Shown: positions 39,801 through 49,412 of the stretch, one piece after another
Layout of the letters: every line of letters begins with the position of its first letter
How positions within the stretch are numbered: the stretch's first letter is position 1
NCBI RefSeq assembly: GCF_006970865.1
Contig: NZ_CP035503.1
Span: 62,001 to 126,000, forward strand
Direction of reading: 5' to 3'
Source of the DNA: Rhodoferax sediminis
Lineage (GTDB): Bacteria > Pseudomonadota > Gammaproteobacteria > Burkholderiales > Burkholderiaceae_C
Length of the DNA: 64,000 nt
Made by a program: the position numbers and the translations under genes
Notes under the pieces: generated by a model
Database searches by the model: none
What the model saw: only the letters and a program-made list of their open reading frames with translations
Told to the model about the DNA's origin: nothing

Positions 39801-40184
39801 CTATATCGCCAATTGCGCCACCACGGCGGGCTGCAGATTTACCCAGATCACGGCGCCATTCGGATGCTCATAGGGAATCGGCGTTGTTAGTGGTCTGGGG
39901 TTTTTCAGGACCCACGCGTGCTTGTATTTGGCGACCTCGCCATTCTTGATTCGCTCGGCGGTGACCATGTGCCGGGTCGTGTTCTCCAGCATTTGAGGTT
40001 CTGTCAATGGACCCAGGCTGTCGGCAATTTCGACCACGCCGACGACCGTGCCAGACCCCTTGCGGATGAGCGCAATCGGACCTCGGACCTTCGTTGCCGT
40101 GCTGCGAAGCTCCCAGGACTTCTGCCCGGCGAGGATGCGGTCGATGTGAGGTGTATCTATGATCAATGCTTTTGTGATTTCCAT
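39801..40184 (-). CDS. ASCH-domain protein, 127 aa
   Basis: From ATG 40184 the product reads MEITKALIIDTPHIDRILAGQKSWELRS, the beta-barrel ASCH/PUA-like signature (I..ILxGxKxxExR), then GPIALIRKGSGTVVGVVEIADSLGPLT and a final KHAWVLKNPRPL...YEHPNGAVIWVNL. ASCH proteins bind RNA or modified nucleosides and some are amidohydrolases. It ends the defence operon 19 bases after the DUF2130 gene. The role in defence is an inference from position. Confidence 0.78.
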   Translation of the reverse strand: MEITKALIIDTPHIDRILAGQKSWELRSTATKVRGPIALIRKGSGTVVGVVEIADSLGPLTEPQMLENTTRHMVTAERIKNGEVAKYKHAWVLKNPRPLTTPIPYEHPNGAVIWVNLQPAVVAQLAI

Positions 40185-40203
40185 GTGGTTGCTTTCGGGA
40201 TGC

Positions 40204-41517
40204 TCAGTGGTTGGCAGTTTGTTCCGGTTCGGGCAGGGCGATCGCCTCCAAGGTGTCAATCTGTTGCAGATCGGGTAGCGACTCCTGGGCAATGCCCTGC
40301 AGTTCACCCACAACGGTCACCATGCTCTTGGTTACCCGGTCGATCTGAGTCTGACGCTTAGCCCAAATCTTGGTCAGCGCCCGACGCTCTGAATCCAGAT
40401 CGGTCTGCATCCCTGAAAACGTGTCGAGGACCGTGCGGATGCGTTGGGAGAATGTGGGGCTTGAAAGATAGGCATACAACTGCTCCACTTTCTCCGATTT
40501 ACCCACGTTGGCCTGCCGAAGTTTGTGCGTCTCCAGCAGGATCACGCGCAAAGTCTCTGCCATCGGGCGAAGCACCTGGGGTGAAATCACCCAAACATCG
40601 CCAATGCGGGTGAAGGGATCGGTGACGCCTTTGGGCATTACTGTCGTCACCAGGACAGCAAGGTCCGCTTTGGCATCTTGCTGGTCGTCCTTCAGCTTGT
40701 GGAGCCACTTGTCCGACCAGTTCTCGGCCCGCTTCGCTTCCCAGATGATTTTTCCCGCGGGGATGCCGGCGGCCGTGCGCACGGTTTGCATCACATCGGC
40801 GCCACGCACGCCTTTTTTGACCTCTTCAATCAGGTCGTGGAAAAAGGTCGTGGTCAGCGACTGCTCGACTTCAAGCTCAAGGACTTCGCCCTGCAGTTGC
40901 TGCGAACCCTGCTCCAGCTTGCGGCGCAGGTCATCGTTGCTTTTCTGAGCGTCGTCAAATTTCTTCCTCCATTCGGCCTCCATCATCACAAAACGATCCG
41001 CCTCACGCTGTGCAATGGCGACAGTGATTTTCCCGCGTTCTTCGTCGAGCTTGCGCTGCAGTTCGAGTTCCATATTGCGCTGCTGCTCTTCGACGGCCTG
41101 CTTCTGGCGGCGCAGTTCAATTTCCTGCTCGCGAAATCCCTTGATTGCCGCGTCCTTGCGGGCCAGATCCTCCTGTAGTGCTTTGCGCTCCTGCTCGGCG
41201 TCGGCAGCGGCCTTCTCGCGCGCATCCTTCCGCGCTTGTTCAATTGATGCTTGGGCGTCCCGCTCGGCGCGTTTGGCATTCGACACCTGCTCCTGCAGTT
41301 TCGCGATCTCCGCGGCGGCGGCCTGCGTCGCCTTGCGCTGGGCATCCCGTGTCAGGTGCTTTTCTAGTTCGTCCCGACCGGCCTTCAGCAGCGCCTCGAA
41401 TTCCTCGGCATGACGATCAATGGTCTGTCGAGTGATGCCATCCCCGAGTGTGAATTCGTGTGCGCATTTCGGGCAGATGATGGACTCGTTGGCATCAAGA
41501 ATGATCTTGTCTTGCAT
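40204..41517 (-). CDS. DUF2130 protein, coiled coil plus nuclease-like domain
   Basis: The 437-aa product begins with a CPKC motif (residues ~15-18), then a long coiled coil (about 40-215, very rich in Glu/Lys/Gln/Ala), then a compact domain with LQGEVLELEVEQSLTTTF...VKKGVRGADVMQTVRTAAGIPAGKIIWEAKRAENWSDKWLHKLKDDQ. The spacing G-E ... D(~240) ... E-A-K(~259-261) is like a PD-(D/E)xK nuclease core. I recognise DUF2130 by this combination. It lies 110 bases after zorD on the same strand, so it may be an accessory nuclease of the island. Confidence 0.82.
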   Translation of the reverse strand: MQDKIILDANESIICPKCAHEFTLGDGITRQTIDRHAEEFEALLKAGRDELEKHLTRDAQRKATQAAAAEIAKLQEQVSNAKRAERDAQASIEQARKDAREKAAADAEQERKALQEDLARKDAAIKGFREQEIELRRQKQAVEEQQRNMELELQRKLDEERGKITVAIAQREADRFVMMEAEWRKKFDDAQKSNDDLRRKLEQGSQQLQGEVLELEVEQSLTTTFFHDLIEEVKKGVRGADVMQTVRTAAGIPAGKIIWEAKRAENWSDKWLHKLKDDQQDAKADLAVLVTTVMPKGVTDPFTRIGDVWVISPQVLRPMAETLRVILLETHKLRQANVGKSEKVEQLYAYLSSPTFSQRIRTVLDTFSGMQTDLDSERRALTKIWAKRQTQIDRVTKSMVTVVGELQGIAQESLPDLQQIDTLEAIALPEPEQTANH

Positions 41518-41627
41518 ATGTAGGCAACTCCGTAGCTGGTGGACGAATGATTACAGGTCAAAGGCTCATGGCGTGAGCCCGCGGTGGCTCTCTAGCTCCA
41601 GTTGTAGCCGCGTAGGAACCGTGGCCA

Positions 41628-44600
41628 TCAGCCGAAGTCCGCAAAGTCGGATGCCTTCAGGTCGCTGCACCCGATCAGCATGTCGGATGCCAGCGCCCGC
41701 TTGCGGCCGAGCAGCGCGTCCAGCCGCACGTCAAAGCTGGGAAACTGATCGCTGACGACGCCGGGGTAGTAAACCGTCACGGTGCGCGTCTGCCCGATAC
41801 GGTGGGCGCGTGCGGTAGCCTGATCTTCCTTGGCCGGGTTCCAGGTGCGGGTGAAATGGATCACGTGGTTCGCCGCCTGAATATTGACGCCAAAGCCGAC
41901 CGCCAGTGGCGATAGGATGATCACGTTAAAGCCGGGCTGGTGCTGGAAGGTGTCGATCAGCCGCTGTCGGTTCTCGGCTGCGCGCGGGTCAGCTGACGTA
42001 TCTCCATTCACGATACTCGGTGCCAGGCCAAAAAATGCCGCGATCACCCGTTGTAGCGTCAGCTGTAACTCCCGGAACTCGCAGAACACGATTACCTTGT
42101 GATCGCCGGCCTGGTCGGCCGCTAGGGTCTTGAGCCGATCAATCATCCAGCCCATCTTCGGTGACTCATTGACCAGTCGCTCAATGGCGAGACGACGGGT
42201 ATCCGGTTCGGCAAATCCATGCGGGTCCGAACAGATCTTTCGAATCGCCAGCAGGGCTTGGAGTTGGGCTGACGGGTCGGATGCCCGTTGTTCCCGCAGT
42301 GAGTTGAGCGCGCCTTCGTAAAGTCCGTGCTGATAGGCCGACATCGGTAGCTGTTTGCACGCGGCATCCTCGACCGGTGTCGGCAAATCCTTCGCCACCT
42401 CGCTTTTTTTGCGATGCAGGATTTGGGGCTGGATTACCGCTCTGAGTTCTTCAACCTTGGCCTTCTGTTCCTCGGTCTTGGCCTCGATCGGCTGCCGGTA
42501 GGTGCGCGAGAAGTGGCTCAGCGCGCCCAGCATGCCTGGCTGCACAAAGTCGAACAAGCACCACAAGTCGGCCAGTGTGTTCTCCACTGGCGTGCCGGTG
42601 CAGGCAATCCGAAATCGGACTTTCTGCTTTTTTGCCGAACGAGTCACCAGTGCCGCCGGATTCTTGATCTTCTGTGCCTCGTCGCAGACCATGATCGACC
42701 ATTGCTGGCTCGCCATCGCAAACTCCAGGTCACGCATAGTCTCGTAAGTCGTCAGCACCAGTCGGGCGTCACCCACCCAGTTCCTTTTCAACAACTTGGT
42801 CACACCCTGTGCTTTGAGATCGGCGTCCAGTTCGTGCCTGCCAACGCGCAAAGATTTCAAAGCGTCGCCGTAAAGCGTCAATAGAGGTAAGGTTCCCGAC
42901 TGAAAGAAGCGGTCCAGCTCATTGCGCCAGTTCTCCAGCAAAGCGACCGGCGCCACTACCAGCGCGGGCGGCAGCGACGGATCGGCCTCGAAGCAAGAAG
43001 TGATGAACGTCAGCAACTGCAGCGTCTTGCCCAGCCCCATGTCGTCCGCCAGCACTGTGCCTCGACAGTTGTCGGGGGATGCCTCCCATAAGTGCTGCAG
43101 CCACGCGACGCCGACGAGCTGGTGGGCCTTGAGCGTCACCTCTGGGCGCAGGGCCTGGGGCATTACCGGTTCGCGGTCCTCAGGCATCTGCAAAGCGTCG
43201 GCGCGCTCCTCGCTATAGTCGATTTCTTCGAGGTTACGTCGGATAAGGAGCCGCTTCCGCGGCTCGGGGGCGAGTCGGCCAATCGGGGGCACGAATTCCT
43301 TGCGATCCAGCTCCGCCTGTGCACGCGCCAAGGCATCCACTGCGCGCCGGGCATCGGCCAGCGGCACCGGCGTCTTGAGTCCGGGCAACTGCACCTCGGG
43401 ATGCCCCGACGATTCCGCGCCGCTGACGGCCTGTTGCAACGACTGGATTTCACCGAACGCTACGGGCACAATCGTGGGCACGGCGCCTGGCTGCCCCTCC
43501 ACCCGAATCCCGAAGCTGGCGTTGCCCTCAAACCAGCCACCGTTGTCGTCGTTTTTGACAATAACTGGTGTGATGAATGGTCTTTCGACACCGATTGCCT
43601 CGATACGACCCGAGTAGTTGCTCAGGTCCAGGACTTCGGCCGCCGTCCAGAGTGCCGGACTGTTCCACTCGCGTAGCCAGGTTTCGAGTTGCGCAAGGTG
43701 GGCGGGTGTGTCGCCGACGATTTCCAGCTCATGCTGTCGCCATGTGATGCACTGCGACCCGTCGTCAATACAGCGCCCCAGCTTGCTGGTGAATCGCCCG
43801 AGATCCTCCGCCGTATCGATCCACGTCGTGACGGGCTCGACCGAAGCATCACTCAGTGCCTCCACCAACAAGGCGACGCGGGTGACCTCGCCGCGCTCAC
43901 CTCGATCGACATGAGGGGTAAAGCGCTCAAAACGTATGCCAGCTGCATCGCGGGCTCCCTCAAACTGCACGGGGTCGATGACCGCATGCGCATCCTCGCC
44001 CAGCGCCGCGAACGGGTTTCGCACGAACGCCTCGGCTCGCGGGCCGGAGGCTCTGCGGCCCGGCATGCGCTTGATTTCTGCCAGCACCGACTTCACCTCC
44101 GGTGTCAGGACCACACGCACCAGTGACGGACCGTCAGGCACGTCGTAGCTGTCTTGCAGCGGCAGACGGTCGAACTGAGTCAGCCACTGGGTCGGTGCCT
44201 CGTCGAAGCCCGGTATGACCTCCAGCACTTTGGTGCCGCCTTCGCCGCGTCGCTCCATGGAGAGGCGCAGACGCTCCGGTGTGAGCACAATGGTGCGGGC
44301 CACGTAATCCGACACCGGGCAACCCGTCGCCGTCGCCAGCTTGCGCATCCGGCCGAATGACTGCTCCTTGAAGGCCAGGGTGCGCGCACTCGCCGGCGTC
44401 GCGTGGAAGTGCGACAGTTCATCGAGCAGATGGTGCAGCGGCTCGGGCAGCAACGCAGCGGAGGCCCCAGATTCCAGCACCCGGCCCATAAGTTTGGGCG
44501 TAGGCTGTAACGGGCGCCCTTGCCGATCGACCCATGCATCAAGAAGGACCGAGAAATCGGGGTCCATCAGCGCGCCCTTGCTCGTCAGTTTAGGCCGCGC

Positions 44601-44912
44601 CGTAGACTCTGGCGGGATAAGAAGCGCATCCCGGTAGGCACCAAGCTCCTGATGGCGCAACACCGCATACACATCTGGCCACGGCAACAGGAAATCGGCC
44701 TCACGCCGCTCGCCGAAACCGTCCAGGAAAATTTGTGCAAGCCGCGCGCCGAGATCGGCAGCCTCTCCAAATGCATACGGCATCGCCAGCCACTCGGCTG
44801 TTGTCGGAGCCGGTGATCGGTAGTGGATACCGGCAGCATCAAATGCCACCGTCACTTCGATTACTGATGCCGACGACCGGGGAGATGATTTGCGGAATAG
44901 TGTTTCAAGCAT
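41628..44912 (-). CDS. zorD: Zorya type I helicase ZorD (SNF2-like)
   Basis: The 1094-aa product has an N-terminal half of unknown fold and a C-terminal SNF2/DEAD helicase: RGTVLADDMGLGKTLQLLTFI (Walker A near 625), LVLTTYETMRD, VCDEAQKIKN near 745, CTGTPVENTLADLW, and motif VI ATARAHRIGQTRTVTVYY near 1037. In Zorya type I the fourth gene encodes such a protein, thought to act on invading DNA. It starts three bases after the zorC stop. Length and order match the known system. Confidence 0.9.
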   Translation of the reverse strand: MLETLFRKSSPRSSASVIEVTVAFDAAGIHYRSPAPTTAEWLAMPYAFGEAADLGARLAQIFLDGFGERREADFLLPWPDVYAVLRHQELGAYRDALLIPPESTARPKLTSKGALMDPDFSVLLDAWVDRQGRPLQPTPKLMGRVLESGASAALLPEPLHHLLDELSHFHATPASARTLAFKEQSFGRMRKLATATGCPVSDYVARTIVLTPERLRLSMERRGEGGTKVLEVIPGFDEAPTQWLTQFDRLPLQDSYDVPDGPSLVRVVLTPEVKSVLAEIKRMPGRRASGPRAEAFVRNPFAALGEDAHAVIDPVQFEGARDAAGIRFERFTPHVDRGERGEVTRVALLVEALSDASVEPVTTWIDTAEDLGRFTSKLGRCIDDGSQCITWRQHELEIVGDTPAHLAQLETWLREWNSPALWTAAEVLDLSNYSGRIEAIGVERPFITPVIVKNDDNGGWFEGNASFGIRVEGQPGAVPTIVPVAFGEIQSLQQAVSGAESSGHPEVQLPGLKTPVPLADARRAVDALARAQAELDRKEFVPPIGRLAPEPRKRLLIRRNLEEIDYSEERADALQMPEDREPVMPQALRPEVTLKAHQLVGVAWLQHLWEASPDNCRGTVLADDMGLGKTLQLLTFITSCFEADPSLPPALVVAPVALLENWRNELDRFFQSGTLPLLTLYGDALKSLRVGRHELDADLKAQGVTKLLKRNWVGDARLVLTTYETMRDLEFAMASQQWSIMVCDEAQKIKNPAALVTRSAKKQKVRFRIACTGTPVENTLADLWCLFDFVQPGMLGALSHFSRTYRQPIEAKTEEQKAKVEELRAVIQPQILHRKKSEVAKDLPTPVEDAACKQLPMSAYQHGLYEGALNSLREQRASDPSAQLQALLAIRKICSDPHGFAEPDTRRLAIERLVNESPKMGWMIDRLKTLAADQAGDHKVIVFCEFRELQLTLQRVIAAFFGLAPSIVNGDTSADPRAAENRQRLIDTFQHQPGFNVIILSPLAVGFGVNIQAANHVIHFTRTWNPAKEDQATARAHRIGQTRTVTVYYPGVVSDQFPSFDVRLDALLGRKRALASDMLIGCSDLKASDFADFG

Positions 44913-44915
44913 GTA

Positions 44916-46634
44916 TTAGTCTTGGGTCTTTATCCAGAACCCCTTGCCCTCGGTATATCGAAAACCATATCGGTCAAGTAGCGCGGAGAAGGCGAGTCGC
45001 TTCTTACGATCGGGGATCACAACCCACAGCGCACCTCCCCTTGGGCGGTGGTCTTCCAAGTCAATCCCATGTTGGGAACACATCTGTTGGACCAGATCGA
45101 GGTGCGATTGCGTGAATGAGCCGCCCGCCTGCCGCGCGAGCGTTTCTTTTAATAGCACACCTGACACTAAGTGTCGGGTGGCTGGATTGGATTCGGCCGG
45201 CTGTAAGACGCCCTTCGACGCGGGCACGGATTGCAGCATGCGCTTCAATTCATAGTCGAACCGGCTCTCCCACTGAGACATGTGGGGAAGGCGCGTCGCA
45301 TGGGCCCTTTGCTTGAGCGCGTGGATGCTGAACGACTCGGCTTCCAGGTTTGTGCGGAAATCCGAAGCCGCGAACACGTAACAAGCATTCCCGGTCACGC
45401 CGAACTCGATTACCAGCAACGGGCCGATTCGCATCACGAAAGCGTTGTTCTGACTATTGTTGTCAACGAGCACTCGGCCACGACCCGTCATGCGCTTGCG
45501 GAGTTCAATGAAGGGTTCACTTCGGTTTCGTTGAGCGTCAGTCCCGAGCACAAACCACATGTCCGTGATCTGTGGCTCCCACTTCAGCCAATAGTTAAGG
45601 CGCCTCAAGTCTGCGCCGCCGTCTTGAGCCAGCAACTCGAAGAAGTCCTTGATCAATCGGCGCTTGAGCCAGCCTTCGACCATCTGCCGCGCAGGTTCAT
45701 ATTTCACCTCGGCATCCCATGCGGTGCGTTTGAGCCATGGGTTGCCGATCCAGTGCAGGCTGCTGTCGCGCAGGTCTTGATGTTCCGACTTGTCGGCGCA
45801 GCGTGCATATCGCGCCACCGTCAATGCCGTCGCCCGAGTGGACAAGGCTTGCGCCAATTTCAGGTCTGACCGGCCATTCACAAGATCGAGCACGCCAGGA
45901 AAGCCCTTTTGGAATTGCCGATCCTCGTCTTTACAAACCATGCGCACATACGCCATCAGGGCGTCGTCCCAGACCCACGAGCTGCTTGCGATGCCAAGCC
46001 CGGCACACATCTCCTTCAGCTCGGTGGATCTGCCCTTCACGAGTCCGGTAGCGTAGCGACTGCAGGGATCATCCGTGAGCAAATTGCGATGTGCAACTAG
46101 TGTTGTCAGCCAGTCGGGTATTGAGCTACGCCTGGCGGCTGCACGCTTCATGGGGGCCAGCTTGTCATCGAGGAAGCTTCGCAGCGATTTCCAGTTGGCG
46201 CCGCCAGAGCCAGGCGTATCTGCATGACGGTCATACCCAAAATAGCCGCCCAGCAAGCCTTGATAACAGCGCCGGAACTGCTTGGGTTGCGCTTCGCGTT
46301 GCACCACCAACCCTATTAGCTTGTTGAACAGTGGTTTGCGGTCGATGACACGCCATTGACCCTCGCCGACAGGGACGGTCACGCCGTAACAGACATACTT
46401 AAGCTCAGTGAAGCTACTTACCTGCTGGGTCGATCCAAAGCGCCGCAGCGACGATTGCAGCAAATCTTCGCTCGGTGGTCCCGCATCGCCGGCACCCAGC
46501 TCACGTTTTAGGTCACGCAACGCCTCCGTCATCACCCGTGGGTTACCCCAGACCTGCGCATGGAAGGTCTGCTTCGGCTCCGCCGCCGCGAGCAGGCGGG
46601 CACGCAAGGCGTCTAGCGGTCGAAGATCGGGCAT
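44916..46634 (-). CDS. zorC: Zorya type I ZorC (EH-signature protein)
   Basis: The 572-aa product has no common enzyme motif. It is mostly helical, with HRNLLTDDPCSRYATGLVKGRSTELKEMC...WLKRRLIKDFFELLAQDGGADLRRLNYWLKWEPQITDMWFVLGTDA, the EH_Signature type region that defines ZorC. It overlaps the zorB stop by 22 bases and is followed by zorD, so the three are coupled. In Zorya, ZorC is thought to bind DNA and be released or recruited when ZorAB senses infection. The assignment rests on both sequence class and gene order. Confidence 0.85.
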   Translation of the reverse strand: MPDLRPLDALRARLLAAAEPKQTFHAQVWGNPRVMTEALRDLKRELGAGDAGPPSEDLLQSSLRRFGSTQQVSSFTELKYVCYGVTVPVGEGQWRVIDRKPLFNKLIGLVVQREAQPKQFRRCYQGLLGGYFGYDRHADTPGSGGANWKSLRSFLDDKLAPMKRAAARRSSIPDWLTTLVAHRNLLTDDPCSRYATGLVKGRSTELKEMCAGLGIASSSWVWDDALMAYVRMVCKDEDRQFQKGFPGVLDLVNGRSDLKLAQALSTRATALTVARYARCADKSEHQDLRDSSLHWIGNPWLKRTAWDAEVKYEPARQMVEGWLKRRLIKDFFELLAQDGGADLRRLNYWLKWEPQITDMWFVLGTDAQRNRSEPFIELRKRMTGRGRVLVDNNSQNNAFVMRIGPLLVIEFGVTGNACYVFAASDFRTNLEAESFSIHALKQRAHATRLPHMSQWESRFDYELKRMLQSVPASKGVLQPAESNPATRHLVSGVLLKETLARQAGGSFTQSHLDLVQQMCSQHGIDLEDHRPRGGALWVVIPDRKKRLAFSALLDRYGFRYTEGKGFWIKTQD

Positions 46635-47371
46635 CGCTCTTTGGGGTCCAAGGCCTGTGCCAGTGCGGCTTCATCCACCGCGGGCGCGGGATGGGTTAAT
46701 TCCTCACTGCGCTCCTGCCGAGTCTTGAATTCGAGCTTGAATTCGATGCGACGGCTGTCGTCCGCCGTCGAGCGCAGGGAGTTGAATGACGCGCCGCCCA
46801 CGAAAAAGCGGGTAGCAATCAGCTTGCGGTCGGCTTCCGACAGCGCGGCTTCGCCGGTCGGGGGCTCGCGCAGCAACTCACACAGCACACGCTCGCTGCG
46901 TTCCAAGCTGAGGTTGAGGTTGAAAAGGTATTTGCCGGTCTGGCTTGCATAGCCCTCGACCACGGCTCGCTTGAACCAGTTGCGACCGGCCTCCGTGGTG
47001 CGCAGTTGTTCGAGCAGTTTGGGCGTGAACTCGCGCACCAGATTCCGTTGAGGTGGCGACAGTGTATTTTGGCCCTCCCTCTCAAATCGCCCACGCGGCC
47101 CAAAATCGATGGTTTTGTCGATGACCCTGACGCCGTCAAACTGGTCGGCGACGCGCTTCACCTCGGTCATGAGTGCGCTGATCTGCGCCCCGCGATCCTT
47201 CTCCTCACGCTCATCGTCGGAGGTTTTCTTGGTGACGGCCAGCAGCGCCACGCTCAGCGCCACCAGAAACAGGACCATCAAGGCCGACATCAAGTCGGAA
47301 AATGAAATCCAGAAGGGCTTTTCACCCTCTTCGCGACCACGCCGGGTCGCTCCCATTCGAACGCCCATCAT
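46613..47371 (-). CDS. zorB: Zorya ZorB (MotB/OmpA-type)
   Basis: The 252-aa product has a cytoplasmic tip, one membrane helix (KPFWISFSDLMSALMVLFLVALSVALLAV) with the conserved Asp expected to bind the ion, and a periplasmic OmpA/MotB peptidoglycan-binding domain (GRNWFKRAVVEGYASQTGKYLFNLNLSLERSERV). It would form the stator-like ion channel with ZorA. It starts 19 bases after zorA and overlaps zorC. Confidence 0.92.
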   Translation of the reverse strand: MMGVRMGATRRGREEGEKPFWISFSDLMSALMVLFLVALSVALLAVTKKTSDDEREEKDRGAQISALMTEVKRVADQFDGVRVIDKTIDFGPRGRFEREGQNTLSPPQRNLVREFTPKLLEQLRTTEAGRNWFKRAVVEGYASQTGKYLFNLNLSLERSERVLCELLREPPTGEAALSEADRKLIATRFFVGGASFNSLRSTADDSRRIEFKLEFKTRQERSEELTHPAPAVDEAALAQALDPKERCPIFDR

Positions 47372-47390
47372 GATTTAGCGACCCCACACA

Positions 47391-49382
47391 TCAGGCGGCC
47401 GCGGGTAGCGCGTCGAACACGTCGCCCAGCTCCTGGATCGCGCCCTTAAGCAAGCCAGTCGCTTGCGCCAACTCTTCGTGGAATACCTTGTTGCCCTCGC
47501 GCATGGTGATCTCCATCTGCTTGGCGAACGCCCCGTGCGCCTCAGCCATTACGTCGGTGACACTTTCGAGATAGGTGCCGGCAGACGTTTGCGCCTCACC
47601 CAGGCGCTGGCTCGCGACCTGCAAACTGTTGACCAGTTCCGAGGTCATGGAAGCCTCGCGCTTGGCAATCTCCACGGTATCGCGCAGGTCGGTCACCATC
47701 GTGGCCAGCGCGTCGCGCACCGCCTTTTGCTCGCCCAGCGCCTGTTGCGTGGCCGCCAGTGCGCTGTTCAGCATGACAGCGGAGGCATTCAGCTTGTCTG
47801 TGGTGCTGCCCAACCCGTCGCTGGCCGACTTCATGGTGTCAAGGTTTTCGCTCAGGCGGATGGATGCCCCCTGCAGCCGCTCTGCTCCCAGCCCCATGCG
47901 CTCCACATTGGAGTTCGTCGCCGTCTGCAACCGCTCGATAGACTCGCGCATGGCAGCGCTGGCTTGTTGCACCACCTCGGTCAGTCCGGCCACCTGCGCG
48001 CCCTGTTTACCCAACAGTTCACTGGTTTGCCCTGCTATCGCCGTCTGACGTGCCGCGTGTGCCTCCTGCGCATTGTGGGCCTGCTGCTGCAGACCATTGA
48101 CCAACGCACCGGTCGTCTCGCTGAGCTCCTTCAGCATGCCCATCGTCAACTCGGCCGATTCGCTTTGGCCTTTCGCCACGTTGTCCTTGAGTTGGTCAAT
48201 GAAAAAGCGCATTTGGTCGTTGGCCTCTGCTTGGCGCGTTTGCATCTGCTGCAGGGCTTCGTCCATGCGCTTGGCCATGGCATCCGCCGCGCCCGAGCCT
48301 GCTTGCTGGATTTGCCCGGCCAGCCGCTCAAAGCTCTGAGACGCGGTCTGGATGGTGTTGGCCGTTTGCATCAGCATCTCGTTCATGCCACGCATCTGTG
48401 AGCCAAACATGCTTTCCATTTGCGCGGTGAAGCCGCCGAGCACGTCGGTGAGCAGCTTATTGACGGCCTCACCCTGGTTGCTGCCCACCGCCTGCACCGC
48501 ATGTGATATCCGCGCGAGCGGCTCCGTCAAGCCCTCGGTCAGGCTGGTTGCAATGGATTGCCCGAGCTGGGTGCTCGTGGCCGTCATCGTCGCGATCTGC
48601 TGCTGCGTCAGCTCGGTCAGCACCTGTTTAAGATCGGTGACCAGTGACTCTTTCATCTGCATCGCTTGTGTGGCCGAGGTTTCAGACGCCTCCACCAGGC
48701 GCTGCAGATACTCCTCCCCGACGCCCGTGTCATACAGGCTGTCAATCAACCCGCAGAACGCCTCCAGCTGGGTGTAGCGGCCGTTGACGATGAACTTCTC
48801 GATCGTCGTCACCACCATGGCTAGCGCAATCGCAATGCCAGAGATGACAAAGGCGCCGCCCACACTAACAATCAGCGTCTCCAGGCTGCTGCGCACCACC
48901 GCCGCGTTGTCCGACACCTTGAAGCCCTGCAGCCCGATGATCAACCCGGAGAAGGTGCCAATGATCCCCAGCCCGGTCAAGATCCCCGGCAAGTGCTTGT
49001 AGAACTCGGTGCGCAGCGGCGCCTCTACCAGCGCCTGGTCGGTGAAAAATCCATTGGCCGTTGCCGTGGCGCGCCAACGGCTGACCTGCATCATGCCGTC
49101 CGCATCGGCCTGCTTCTGCGGGTGCAGCGTGTCGCGATATTCGTCCCAGCAATGGCGCAGTGTGTCATTGACCATCACCTCGCTGCGCACGCGATCCAGG
49201 TCCAACACCGGGCCGGCAGCCTTGAGGGCAGCCAGCCGCTTCAACGCCTGATTGAGATCCCGTCCGGCGCGAACACCTGGGCGGATGAACTGCCAGATGA
49301 AGGCGGCAACGGCGAGGATCAGAAGACCGCCAAGGGTCCAGTGAAGGACGGTGGAGGCAAGGGCAAAGGTCTCGGGGGTCAT
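47391..49382 (-). CDS. zorA: Zorya ZorA (MotA-like with long coiled-coil tail)
   Basis: The 663-aa product has a MotA/ExbB-type core: TM1 at about 12-32 (VLHWTLGGLLILAVAAFIWQF), TM2 near 130-155 (LPGILTGLGIIGTFSGLIIGLQGF) and TM3 near 170-195 (VSVGGAFVISGIAIALAMVVTTIEKF). From about residue 220 to the end it is a long Gln/Ala/Ser-rich coiled coil, the intracellular tail typical of ZorA. With ZorB it would make a peptidoglycan-anchored, ion-driven membrane complex that senses phage entry. The gene lies 30 bases after hsdS. Confidence 0.92.
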   Translation of the reverse strand: MTPETFALASTVLHWTLGGLLILAVAAFIWQFIRPGVRAGRDLNQALKRLAALKAAGPVLDLDRVRSEVMVNDTLRHCWDEYRDTLHPQKQADADGMMQVSRWRATATANGFFTDQALVEAPLRTEFYKHLPGILTGLGIIGTFSGLIIGLQGFKVSDNAAVVRSSLETLIVSVGGAFVISGIAIALAMVVTTIEKFIVNGRYTQLEAFCGLIDSLYDTGVGEEYLQRLVEASETSATQAMQMKESLVTDLKQVLTELTQQQIATMTATSTQLGQSIATSLTEGLTEPLARISHAVQAVGSNQGEAVNKLLTDVLGGFTAQMESMFGSQMRGMNEMLMQTANTIQTASQSFERLAGQIQQAGSGAADAMAKRMDEALQQMQTRQAEANDQMRFFIDQLKDNVAKGQSESAELTMGMLKELSETTGALVNGLQQQAHNAQEAHAARQTAIAGQTSELLGKQGAQVAGLTEVVQQASAAMRESIERLQTATNSNVERMGLGAERLQGASIRLSENLDTMKSASDGLGSTTDKLNASAVMLNSALAATQQALGEQKAVRDALATMVTDLRDTVEIAKREASMTSELVNSLQVASQRLGEAQTSAGTYLESVTDVMAEAHGAFAKQMEITMREGNKVFHEELAQATGLLKGAIQELGDVFDALPAAA

Positions 49383-49412
49383 GGCATGGCGGGAATAGGC
49401 GGGGAAAACGGG

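Noticed and set aside
46613..49382. Reading zorA/zorB as flagellar motA/motB
   Set aside because: The long coiled-coil tail on the MotA-like protein and the following EH-signature and SNF2 genes fit Zorya; no flagellar genes are near.
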